The position numbers were made by a program, and so were the translations under genes. Shown one piece after another: positions 12,340-21,358 of a DNA stretch of 64,000 nt. The notes beneath the pieces are model-generated. The model saw only the letters and a list, made by a program, of their open reading frames with translations. It ran no database searches and was not told where the DNA came from. Source of the DNA: Setophaga petechia (taxonomy: Eukaryota > Chordata > Aves > Passeriformes > Parulidae). The stretch lies in the NCBI GenBank assembly GCA_024362935.1, contig JANCRA010000003.1:8050001-8114000 (forward strand), written 5' to 3'. The stretch's first letter is position 1. The number at the start of each line of letters is the position of its first letter.

Positions 12340-14175
12340 ACCCGCTGCTCCTCTGCCTTTGTTTTATACGGCACGACGTGCGTGGGGCTGGGAAAGGCGC
12401 AGCAGGGCAGGGCCAGGGCCGGTGCCGCGCTGGGATCCGCGGGCAGCCGGGTGGAGCGGGGGCTCTGCTGTCCCGCAGCGGGGCAGGGCGAGCTTTGCGG
12501 GGCTCGGGAGCCTCGTACCAGGGAGGAGCGCTCATTCTCCCTCCTGGGGTGCCGGGAGGGAGCCGAGGCTGATGTGCCCATGCAGGCGGGAGGCACTGAC
12601 GGGCGCTGGCCGCGGTTCAGGCACACACACACCTTTGCCGTGCCTCGGCGGGCGCTGCCCGTGCCGGGGGGAGCGGGGCGATGCCGGAGGGAGCGGGGTG
12701 ATGCCGGGGGGAACGGGGCGATGCCGGGGAGAGCGGGGTGATGCCGGGGGGAGCGGGGTGATGCCCTGCCGCAGCCTGTCCTGCTGACTCTGCCGCCGAG
12801 GCTCCCCTCCGCTCCGGGACTTCGCAGAGAGCTCTGTTCTTGCGCCCAGCGCCCGGCCAGGGAAGCAAGACCAACCTCAGGGTTGGCTCTCGCCCCGCCG
12901 CCCCAGCATCAACCGGAGGCACCTGAGCAGGGCGGAACCGGTGCCTTGAGCCCGGTGCCGGAGGGTCGGCCCTTGAGGGCAGCGGAAAGGTGAAGAAGGG
13001 CCGAAAGGGTTTCGACCCCGTCAGAGCAGGCGCAGTGGCCGGGCGGGTCGGGAAGCCCGAAGCGGGCGTCTGAGCCGGATCCTTCGACACCTCAAAAGAG
13101 CGGCCCCATTTTCAGATGGGCTGCGGGGGCTGCGGGGGCCAAGGAGCAGGGTCGGAGCATCTGATTTCTCTATGAGGGACCACTCGGTGCTGCTTTTGTT
13201 GAGGGGAAGGGCGGGAGCAGTTACGCGTGCTAGTCTAAAGCGTGAATGTTGAAAGACTGGAACACTGCGGGTCCAGAGGAGCATTGTCAAGACAGGGGCT
13301 ATAACGCCCTTACAAACAGCTTCCCGCGGGTTTAGTTCAGCACTGCGGGCGGGACTCGGTGCCCAGCTGCGGAGAGCAGCGTCCGCGGCTTGCCCTGCCT
13401 TCGGACCCTGCACCCCTCTCCAAAACGGAGGGGCTTAACAGCTGGGGCGCCTCGTCCCGCTGCTCTCAATGACGTGGAGGCGTTCAGAGGCGCCACGGGT
13501 GGTCCTTAAAGACCCACTGTCTCTGGGCAGCTTTGTACGGCTCCTGCGGAGGTTGCGGGATGCTCTCCACGCTCCGTCTCACCTGTCGGGGTCCAAGGGA
13601 GCAAGGTTCGGCACCTCGCACCCTTTCCAGAGTACCTGCCGGCCCCCAGGGGTGGGGCTGAGCCTCGCACGGCCGGGCTGGGCGCTGCCCTCCTGCCCGA
13701 GCCCCTCAGCCGCGCTTCGCCGCAGGTGCGGTTCGCGCTGCCCCCGGCTGGGCTCCGGTCCGGCACAGCCCGCCCGAGACGAGGTGTCCTTGCCGGGGCG
13801 GCTCTCCCGCCCAGGACGGCTCTCCCCAGCCTGTGTTTTCGGTCGGGACTCACTTGCCTGCACGGCGCCGGTCAGACCTGCACCTTCGCCCTCCAGGGCT
13901 CAGGGCTCAATCCGGGGCCGGCTCGCCGGGGTCACTGAGGGAGCACGCGGTCCTCCTGACCGGTCTCCTCCCCCAGGAGCCCCGGAGGTTTGGATTTCCC
14001 CATGGGGACACCCAGTACTCTCCCTTTCCTGCGGGTCGCGGGGGGTGCGCGCTCCTGCCGCTGCCGAGGCTGAGCTCGCCGCCCCCGAGCCCCCGGCAGC
14101 GCATCCTCTCCCGCCTGCCGCTCCGCCTGCCCCTCCTCGGCTGCGGGGGGGGTGCTGCGAGGTAGGCAAAAGGGA
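12340..14175. promoter_or_regulatory. CpG island downstream of DIO3
   Basis: About 1.8 kb of GC-rich, CpG-dense sequence begins abruptly after an A-rich tract at 12.3 kb and ends just before the DIO3 poly(A) region. It is separated from the DIO3 exon by the AT-richer 3' UTR, so it is a distinct block. It contains a minisatellite (12661-12760). Open frames such as 13469-14221 plus have low-complexity Pro/Ala/Arg-rich translations matching no family I recognise. It may be a promoter or enhancer, but no gene body could be assigned. Confidence 0.6.
12661..12760. repeat. 20-bp G-rich minisatellite, five copies
   Basis: Five head-to-tail 20-bp units of the form ATGCCGGGGGGAGCGGGGTG, each differing at one to three bases, lie in exact register at 12661, 12681, 12701, 12721 and 12741. 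Every unit carries two G runs, so the array could fold into G-quadruplexes on the plus strand. Confidence 0.9.
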
Positions 14176-14239
14176 AAGTGAACGCAGCGGTCTGAAGATA
14201 GAGAAAGGCAGTCAACCTTAGACGTGTAGTTACTCAACC

Positions 14240-14245
14240 TTTATT
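14240..14245 (-). terminator. DIO3: Poly(A) signal AATAAA for DIO3
   Basis: The plus strand reads TTTATT, so the minus strand carries a canonical AATAAA about 590 nt after the DIO3 stop codon and about 100 nt past the SECIS element. No earlier canonical hexamer was noticed between the stop and this site. Confidence 0.75.
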
Positions 14246-14342
14246 ATTTAAAAAAATTCATAAAAAAAAGGAAGGTGAACGAACGTCTTACAAAACCCCC
14301 CCACATAAATAGGACATTCCGTCCAGCTCTGGCTATTGGCAG

Positions 14343-14427
14343 TTCTAGTATTTGACAACATCAGACGCGATTTCCTGGCATTAGAGAAACCCATTTCAAA
14401 ATCGGTCATCACAAAGAAATACTAGAA
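14343..14427 (-). promoter_or_regulatory. DIO3: SECIS element of DIO3 (form 2 type)
   Basis: On the minus strand, a perfect 9-bp basal stem joins CTAGTATTT (14417-14425) and AAATACTAG (14345-14353). The non-Watson-Crick core is ATGA (14406-14409) opposite TGAT (14360-14363). An inner helix pairs CGATTT with AAATCG. The unpaired AAA is at 14394-14396. A small TGG/CCA apical helix follows the AAA, which is what defines a form 2 SECIS. SBP2 and EFSec bind such elements to decode UGA as Sec. Position, core and loop all agree, and the element is expected for this gene. Confidence 0.93.
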
Positions 14428-14557
14428 ATCCCAGTTAGCACTTGCTAGGCAGCACGGAGCACTTGTACACAACTTTTCAGACACACACCCGCGCACACAC
14501 GCAGCCGGGAACAGATCCCGCAGGAAGAGAGCCTCCTTAAAAAATAGTAAACGCTAG

Positions 14558-14582
14558 AAAAAAAAAAAAAAAAAAAAAAAAA
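14558..14582. repeat. A25 run, a U25 tract in the DIO3 mRNA
   Basis: Twenty-five consecutive A on the plus strand lie within the DIO3 3' UTR and would be a U25 tract in the transcript, between the stop codon and the SECIS element. Confidence 0.95.
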
Positions 14583-14834
14583 GGAAAAAAAGAGAGTTAT
14601 TTACAAAACACACATGGAAATACAGTATTGACAGAGCGTGGCTGGCAAATCAACATGATTTGAATAGAGAAAGGACTATGGCACGTCTTGCTCGAAAGCT
14701 CGCACAGCAGCCTCCTTCGAGTGTCCCCGCGGGAAGACAGCTCCTGCCATCCGCGACGCAGTGCCTTCTCCCTCCCCACCTCTCCTCCCGCCCTCCCTCG
14801 CCTCTCCACCCCTGCGCTTCTTGCCAGGTCCTTT

Positions 14835-15659
14835 TTACACTTGGATGACCACCGTGCTGGGGCTCTGGAGCCGGGTTTTGTACTGGTCTAGCCAGCTCCT
14901 CAGCTCCGAGATCTTGTAGCCCTCTGGTCCTCTGCCTCCCTGGTACATCACCTTCTCCTCCTGGATGATGTAGAGCCTCTCGAAGTAGGCACCGTAGGCG
15001 GCGCTGGAAGCATTGTCCATGGTGTCCACGGCCAGGGGGCAATCGGGCGCCCCTTCCCTCATCAGCTGAGCTGCCCGCAGCCTGTCCTGGAGGCACTGGT
15101 GCTTGGGGATGTTGTAGGCTGCATCCGAGCTGACCCAGCCGTCGGACGGGTGTGCTTCTTCAATGTACACCAGCAGGAAGTCGGCAATGTCCACGAAGTG
15201 CGCGGCCAGCCGCTGGAAGGACCTCAGGCGGGCCATGAACGGGGGTCAGGTGCAGCTGCCGAAGTTGAGGATGAGGGGTCTCTTGCCGCGGGCGAAGTCC
15301 AGGATGCGGAGCCTCTTCTGCCCGTCCAGCTGGATCACCTCGGGGTTAGGGGCCAAGGAACCCACGTGCGCCGACTTGAAGAAGTCCAGCTTCTGCCCGT
15401 GCCACACGGCTTTCAGCGACTCCAGCGTGAACATGCGGTTGGAGTCGGACACACAGACCGGGGGGTCGTCGGGGGGCGGCTCCTCGCTGGCGCTGGCCGC
15501 CTCCTCCGCCGTGGGCATCGTCAGCATCTTCTTCCTAATGCACAGAAAATCCAGGAGCCAGAGCATCACGGCGGTGAGCAGGAAGCGGGGAAATAGGAGG
15601 ATGCAGGCGGCCGCCTGGGTGAGCAGCTGCAAGGTGTGAACGCCGACGGAGTGGAGCAT
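14835..15659 (-). CDS. DIO3: Type 3 iodothyronine deiodinase (selenoprotein), single exon, 274 aa
   Basis: The enzyme inactivates thyroid hormone by removing iodine from the inner ring (T4 to reverse T3, T3 to T2) and is a membrane-anchored homodimer. The frame opens at the ATG at 15659 (purine at -3; no in-frame upstream ATG) and ends at TAA 14837-14835. Residues 11-41 form one hydrophobic N-terminal anchor followed by RKK. A linker with PPPDDPP follows, then the conserved segment [15 protein letters not shown] and a thioredoxin-like domain. The catalytic motif GSCT-U-PPF places Cys136 and Sec138, with Sec encoded by TGA at 15246-15248. His170 (in [10 protein letters not shown]), His187, Glu227 (YGAYFERLY) and Arg243 (GGRGP) fall at the same offsets from Sec as His202, His219, Glu259 and Arg275 of mammalian DIO3 (from memory of the mammalian structure). 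Its length matches other DIO3 proteins. There is no frameshift, and the gene looks functional. Standard ORF callers would split it at the TGA. Identification is secure. Confidence 0.98.
15246..15248 (-). other. DIO3: In-frame TGA recoded as selenocysteine (Sec138)
   Basis: The codons read Gly-Ser-Cys-Thr-TGA-Pro-Pro-Phe-Met, the invariant deiodinase active site. The downstream frame stays open for 136 more codons and is clearly deiodinase. A SECIS element lies about 400 nt beyond the normal TAA stop. The TGA is therefore a Sec codon, not a nonsense mutation. Confidence 0.97.
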
Positions 15660-15764
15660 CGCAGCGGCTTGTGCTGCAGGGCGCTGGCTGCCGGGGGGCC
15701 CCCACGCACCCTGCGTGCCGGGGTCTGTGCAGCACAGCTGAGATCCCGCTTCTCTTTAAGCCCA

Positions 15765-15771
15765 TTTTATA
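15765..15771 (-). promoter_or_regulatory. DIO3: TATA box of DIO3
   Basis: The minus strand reads CTATAAAATGGG here, about 105 nt upstream of the start codon. This predicts transcription starting near 15735-15742 and a short 5' UTR of roughly 80 nt without an upstream ATG. DIO3 promoters of other vertebrates are also TATA-containing and GC-rich. Confidence 0.8.
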
Positions 15772-15813
15772 GTCAGGGATTTAAATGAAAAGTGACTCCA
15801 CCTCCGTCCAGAA

Positions 15814-15821
15814 CCCGCCCC
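15814..15821 (-). promoter_or_regulatory. DIO3: GC box (Sp1-type) in the DIO3 proximal promoter
   Basis: The plus strand reads CCCGCCCC, so the minus strand carries GGGGCGGG about 45 nt upstream of the TATA box. Sp1-family sites at this spacing are usual in DIO3 promoters. Occupancy is inferred. Confidence 0.5.
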
Positions 15822-15863
15822 TCTGGAACTTGAGCCTGGGGATTACCTACCCCTCCACTCTAA

Positions 15864-15869
15864 TGACCT
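15864..15869 (-). promoter_or_regulatory. Possible nuclear-receptor half-site (AGGTCA) upstream of DIO3
   Basis: The minus strand reads TTTTTAGGTCATTAG, a monomeric AGGTCA half-site with a T-rich 5' flank, about 125 nt upstream of the predicted start. DIO3 is known to respond to thyroid hormone receptor. A single half-site is weak evidence, and no clear direct repeat partner was seen next to it. Confidence 0.25.
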
Positions 15870-16373
15870 AAAAATACACAGACAAAAGGGGAGAGAGCCC
15901 CGGCGGGAGCCGCAAGGGACGTGCAACGGAGCAGGGTGCAGCCGCTATCAGGCGGGGCAGAGAGTCCGACACAGGGCACCGCCGGGGTCCCCGGCCTCAG
16001 ATAGCGGCGGGCGCTCACGGGCAGCCCCGCCAAGGACAATGCAACAGGCACAGCCCGCCCCCGGCCCGGCTCCCCACGGGCTGTGCGGGCTCGGGCCGGG
16101 GCGGGAGCCGGGGCCGGGGCCGTCCCGGCAGCGCCTGCAGGTGACAGGGACAGGCCGCCATCGCCGCGTCCCTTCCCGCGCCTTCCTCCCCTCCCCGCCC
16201 CGGCAGCCCGGTCGCCTCCTGAGCGCAGCCTCCGCCCCACCGCACGCCCCGCCGCCGCGGGAGCACCCGGGTCTCGAACCCGCCGCCACATCCTCCGGCG
16301 GCGGCGGCGGGACGGGCGGCGGGCGCTGCCCCGGCCCCCTTTTCCCCCGGCCCCGCGCTGGGCGGGCCGGGCC

Positions 16374-16394
16374 CGGCGGCGGCGGCGGCGGCGG
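16374..16394. repeat. (CGG)7 trinucleotide run
   Basis: Seven uninterrupted CGG units lie in the densest part of the CpG island upstream of DIO3. Shorter CGG runs occur at about 16298-16309 and 16498-16509. Confidence 0.85.
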
Positions 16395-16735
16395 CCCCGG
16401 CGCGGGGGGCACCAGGTGGGCGCGGGCCGGTGGGCGCTGCCCCGGGCGGAGGAGGGGCGCAGGCGGCCGCCAGAGGGAGCTGTTGGCCGAGAAGCAGCGG
16501 CGGCGGCGGGAGCGCGGGGCCCCTCAGCCCCGGCCGGGGCGTCCGCGCCCGGCCCCGGCCCCGCCACCTGCCCGGGGCCCGCCACCTGCCCGGGGCCTGC
16601 CACCCGCCCCACACGGCACTCGGGAGTACGAGGCTGCACCGCGGCCGCTGCGGGGCCGGTGCTGCGGGAAGCGCTACAATGGGTGGGCAGAGGGGACGGC
16701 GGAGGGGAAGGAGAGCGCAGCGTCTGCGATGTCCC

Positions 16736-16773
16736 GCTGCTCTCTGGGGTTCTGCTGCATCCCCGAGAGCAGC
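16736..16773. other. Short near-perfect inverted repeat (hairpin)
   Basis: The arm 16736-16749 (GCTGCTCTCTGGGG) pairs with 16761-16773 (CCCCGAGAGCAGC) over 13 base pairs with a single bulged T. The loop is 11 nt. It lies about 1 kb upstream of the DIO3 start. It is too short for a typical microRNA precursor, and its role is unknown. Confidence 0.6.
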
Positions 16774-17322
16774 GAGTCGGGGCAGACGCTCCTTTACGGC
16801 GTCCCTGGAGGAGACGGCAGTACTTCTCTGCACCTGTCAAGTGACAAACACAAGCTTCTCACGGGACTGGGTCTGGCAAAATCCTTAAACTGAGGGTTGA
16901 AGTGTCACCTCACGGGCATGGCCAGGCAGACCTGTGTGCTGTCCCCAGAGTGGACACGCGAGTCGTTGTGGGTTGGGTGGGTTGTGTGTCAGCAGCAAAG
17001 TGCTCACTATGCAGGGCTGAACACTGACTGGCCACCTTCAGTCTTCACCCATCAGAAGTAATTTATGGCCTGCAAATTCCGTTTTGCTGAACTAGATGGA
17101 GACCTGTCCCAGAAGTACAGAGATTAAATGTAATTTAGTGTTTCTGCTCAGAACTTTGCCACTCCATTGTTGCAGGGTTCCTAGCTTGCAGCATGCACTT
17201 CATTTTCCCATCAGCTTCCTCAGAAAGGGACTTTGCTTGTCCAAAATGCTGAACACTGCCCTCTGCTATGCAAATGTGGCTCATGCAACCCTGAGCTACT
17301 GCAGCAGCTGCCACTCACCCAG

Positions 17323-17388
17323 GTGCCTGTCACACTGGCTTTGGGACATGCAACCCAATGTGCCTGTCACACTGACTTTGGGACGTGC
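17323..17388. repeat. 29-bp direct repeat (two copies, 37-bp period)
   Basis: GTGCCTGTCACACTGGCTTT and nine more bases at 17323-17351 recur at 17360-17388 with two mismatches. They are separated by an 8-bp spacer. It is a local duplication with no recognised function. Confidence 0.9.
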
Positions 17389-20300
17389 CTGTGGCTCCTG
17401 AGTGCTCTGTTTCTGCCTGTTGGCCAGTGCCAGGTCTCTGGCTGCAGATTCCCAAAGACCCCAAGGACCTGCAATTCCCCCAGGTGCAGTTTGTGCTCCA
17501 AAAGTGACTTTGCATGTCTGTACCTCCCATCTATCATCTGGGAAATGGAAAAATGAATGCTGAGCCTCCTCATGGGAGGCTAGGCAGCTTGCTTAATTTT
17601 TATGTAACTTATTACAAAAACCCTAAATAAAAGGCAAAATTAAAATCCCATTTTATAATTTTTTTTTTTAATCTGGTTCTGCATAGGCTGGTTTAGAGCA
17701 ATCTAATCAGATGGCTGGTTTGTAGTGCCCTGGTAGGTCATCTTTAATTGGAGTCAGCAGCAAGGTAATTCAGCATTTGAACATCTGAGGGGAAGCGTAT
17801 GCTCCAGCCCTCATAAAGCCACGTTCATCCACCAGCCTGATTAATAACTTCTTTGGCATTCCACGGTGCTCAGTCCAGGGAAAATTACTGAGTAGATATT
17901 TACTATATTGTCAAACTTATTTTGAACTATTCATGTGGGCCTCTCACCACCTCTCTGTGCAGTTATGCAATCTTGAAAACCACAAATTAAAGCCTCTAAA
18001 GAGATGCAATAACAAATTGTGGTAGCTCTGAAGAAACCCCCAGGAAAAAAAATTGATCTCTCAAAGTGACCTCTTCAAACTATGCTGACAGACAAAAGCC
18101 TGAGTAAACAGATGGGTTTGCAACCCTGAATATCAACAAACTTTGCTCTACTAGATCAGTGAGAGATATTCCGAGGTAAAAATGCTATCTGGTCTTATAC
18201 ACTCTATTTGCAGCTGGATAGGGACTTTGGAAATGACTATTTCTCCATTCCCTGTAAACAGCTTTGCTTTGTTTTTATAGCTTGAAGGAAACCTTTGAAT
18301 TGGGGTTTCCTATTCAACTGTGGATAGAGCAGAGAACTGAAGCATTTTGCTTCACTAGCCCAGTGCTACACTTTGCTGCCACAGGAAAATTCAAGCATGT
18401 CCCGAGGCCACTGTTTCCAGGTGGAACAAAGGGTGGCTCTGCATGGCCCTACAAGCCATGCTCAGGCAGGCTCAGCTGAGGTGCAGTGCTCGTGTATTAA
18501 CTCCGTGGGAAAGGGTGGAATTCCTTCTGCAGCCCTTTGGTTCTCAGAAGGTTTGAAGTGACGTCTTGCTGCTGTTCTCACGTCTGTGTTAAGCTGGATG
18601 GTTTTCAAAATCCTGTGTTTTAACTCCGTTAAACCCCCTCTCTACTTCCCCAAGGCTGTACTTCCCAGTTGGAACTTGGATTATTTTTAGGTGTGTGAAG
18701 GTAGTCAGTCTTTCTAGGAATCCATATCACTGATATTAATAGTGTGGGAACTTATGTCTTCCTGTATATTGAGGATTTCATAGAATATATCCTAAAATAT
18801 GGGTTTTACAGTGGCACATCTGGTTATGGGTGGTTTCTACTCTTCTGCATGTGGTCTGTGGTTCAGCAGTCACTAACTTAAAAATACATAAGTTTGTGTG
18901 TGTGTGTCCTCGCACAAGTGCACATACATGGTTCACATTATTTCCTTTTTTCTGGGAACTTTATAGCTGTAGTTTTTCTTCATTTGATAAATGTAATTTA
19001 TAACTCTTTTAAAGCTCTTTTCATAAACAGGAGCTACAAAATAAATTCAGCAACTTATAAAAGCAAAACCTCAAAAAGCTGAAATTAAAACCATCAGGTC
19101 TGCTTTGATGTAGAGGATGTGTTGAAATGGTATATTTACATGTTTATTTTCTATTTTATAATTTCCTGCACAAAGGCACGCAATACTTTCTGACAGGAAC
19201 TGAAATGTATTTTGGAAGAGTACCACTTCTCATGTCATCTAAGCTCCATGTCATTAATGTGGTAGAACTCTATGTGAAGGAAATGAAAAAGACTTTCCTG
19301 AAATAAGAGCTGGGCAATTTCTACTCCTCTAAGTGGCTACCCGGTGACTGAAGAGAGATGCAGTGGTAAATTACTCACCTGTTTGGTATCTGTAAGAAGT
19401 GGGTAAATGTTATATTGCTGAAGTTGGTGGTGGATAATCTCCATTTGCAGTTGTTTGCTTGGAGCAACACCTCTGGAAAAGTTACCATATGCTGGATACT
19501 GTGCATGGGTCTGGCTGTCTCTGGACTGCTTCTCACTTAATTTTTCACCACTTTTAGATGACACCTGTTCTTATTTTCCTCCCCTCTGTCTTTTTTTTTT
19601 AATAAAATATATATGACTCAGAAAAAAACCCGTACAAATCCAAGCACCTAGGCAATGCCTGAAGTAGGTTTCAGTATGGATAGAAAAAAAGTGCTGTGCT
19701 GCAGATTTGTCTATAAAATCACTAGTAGAGCCATGGCCTTTGAATCTCCTACCCACCCTGTCACTCTTACCTTCAAATACATGACAAGCATATCATATAT
19801 GACAAAGAGGTTCCCTGTACTGAACCCTTCAAATTTTTTCCCCTCATCTTTTGCTGACTTTGGATTGAACTGGGAAAGAGTTATTTGATTTGGGAGAACT
19901 CATTCTACAGCCAAATGTCTGTAAGTGCAGTGTTCACCTTGAGTAAGTAGAAACCAACATTTTCTTGAGCCTGTGAGCCATCTACCAATGCTTTGCCATG
20001 TGACCAAGTGTACAGTTCCCCTGATGTGTTAGTGGGTTTCTGCACCTGCCTCTCCATGGCTGCTCCTAGTGCCCCTGTTGTGCCAGCAACCTGTCAGGCT
20101 GGGGTAGAAACTAGATAACTAAAAGGTTCTGGATTAAAAAATTCTGGTTTTAAACCCAGATGGTTTTGGTGCTTTGGTTTACTTTAGAACCCCTAAGATA
20201 GTGTAACTTAATAGCATAACTTTCAGTGCAACTTGAATGGCAAAAGGTGCAACTGTCCATCCCATTAATTCTTCCTCACTTCCGCTTGCACTGTGTCTTG

Positions 20301-21308
20301 TGTGATCCTGAAATTACCTGCAGTGATCTGCTTTGGGGACTAAGGAGGCAGAAGAGCTTGGCTTTAGAAAAAAGAGTTATTTCTCGACAGGTTAGTTCCC
20401 TAAACTTGCTAATGATGAAAGGAAATGATCATCTGTGGTGCAGGGGAAGCAAAAGAGAAATGGCCACAGCTTGTGGCCAAGGCAGGGCTAACAGGACCAT
20501 CCCATCAGACTGACTTAGCAATATTATCCATCCACCCCTTGGTGGAATTGCATAGTGAGAATGTGTAAGAGTAGAAACAAGTTTCACTGCAGATGTAGAT
20601 AGTCTTACCCTTTTGTGTAGTGGAAGAGCACAGGAGATGTACAGGAGGTGACAGCGGCTGTCACAGGGTCCTGCTGGGCAATGTAGTTGGATAGGGTGCA
20701 CAGATGGCTTCTGGGGGGAGCCAGCAATATCAACTTCAACAGCAGCTGCTAACACACCTCCACCAGTAGGAAATCAGATTATCCAGAACCCCCTGTGCCA
20801 AGCACATCCCTGCTACCCGCCAAGCAAACAGCTCAAAAGCTTCTGTGGCTCAAGAGCTCAGGCTGGACCCCCTGGTAGTACAGTACAATTACAACCATCT
20901 GAATAGTTTGCTCTGCAAAGACAACAGTCTAGTCCAGAAGTGGAGCCCTGTGGAGTTATACTTAAGCAGTGACTTTATACACAGTGAATACAGATGAAGT
21001 CCTTGTCAGAAAACAGAAAATACTTCTACCATTGTCTTTGTTTCAGGTGTGCTGTAGATGAGGATAAGGAGATGAAATTTGCTTGAATCTAAATCTCCTC
21101 TAAGAAGATTGTAACAAAATTCACCATGTGCAGTGTTTTACAACAGGATATGTTTCAGTGCATGATGTAAAAGTTCAATACACTAACACTAGGGAGATGG
21201 GGACAGCAGGCTGAAAACTCAGATTAGTTTTTCATCTTTCAAAAGGCAGCCTAGCAAGAGTGTTTTCTCAAAATGTTACTGGGATGGTTTGGAGTTGAAA
21301 GACTGGGT

Positions 21309-21358
21309 CTGTCAGGGCAAAGGGAACACTATTCTGTCAAGGTAAAGGGAACATCATT
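21309..21358. repeat. 25-bp tandem duplication
   Basis: CTGTCAGGGCAAAGGGAACA plus five bases (21309-21333) is followed immediately by a second copy (21334-21358) with a few mismatches. Confidence 0.88.

Larger units (their letters stand above)
14220..14834 (-). other. DIO3: DIO3 3' untranslated region
   Basis: About 600 nt lie between the TAA stop and the first good poly(A) signal. Going downstream in the mRNA, the region holds a 25-nt U tract (14558-14582), a GT-rich patch complementary to the CA-rich stretch near 14480-14502, the SECIS element (14343-14427) and AATAAA (14240-14245). Its base composition is far less GC-rich than the coding exon or the flanking CpG blocks. The cleavage site itself is inferred, about 15-25 nt past the signal. 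Confidence 0.75.
14835..16870. promoter_or_regulatory. CpG island over the DIO3 exon, promoter and upstream flank
   Basis: The whole exon, promoter and about 1.1 kb upstream are dense in CpG and very GC-rich, densest around 15.95-16.68 kb where CCGG, GGCGG and CGG runs dominate. The boundary with AT-rich DNA is sharp near 16.87 kb. A short TATA-promoter segment (about 15.76-15.88 kb) is less GC-rich. Long open frames on both strands here (for example 16039-16893 plus and 15860-16840 minus) are expected from the scarcity of stop codons in GC-rich DNA. They are not annotated as genes. Confidence 0.8.

Noticed and set aside
12215..14237. Many 90-250 codon frames in the downstream CpG island (longest 13469-14221)
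   Set aside because: They overlap on both strands with low-complexity translations and no recognised domain; GC content explains them.
15246..15248. DIO3 as a pseudogene because of an in-frame stop
   Set aside because: The TGA is at the selenocysteine position, the frame continues intact, and a SECIS element is present.
15099..15639. Plus-strand frames of 165 and 158 codons opposite DIO3
   Set aside because: They are antisense shadows of the GC-rich coding exon with no family features.
15535..15765. Alternative minus-strand 76-codon frame overlapping the DIO3 start
   Set aside because: It begins inside the TATA box, is out of frame with DIO3 and would not be in the mRNA.
15860..16893. Frames of 326, 284, 272 and 253 codons upstream of DIO3 on both strands
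   Set aside because: All overlap one another in a CpG island where stop codons are rare. Translations are Pro/Arg/Gly/Ala low-complexity.
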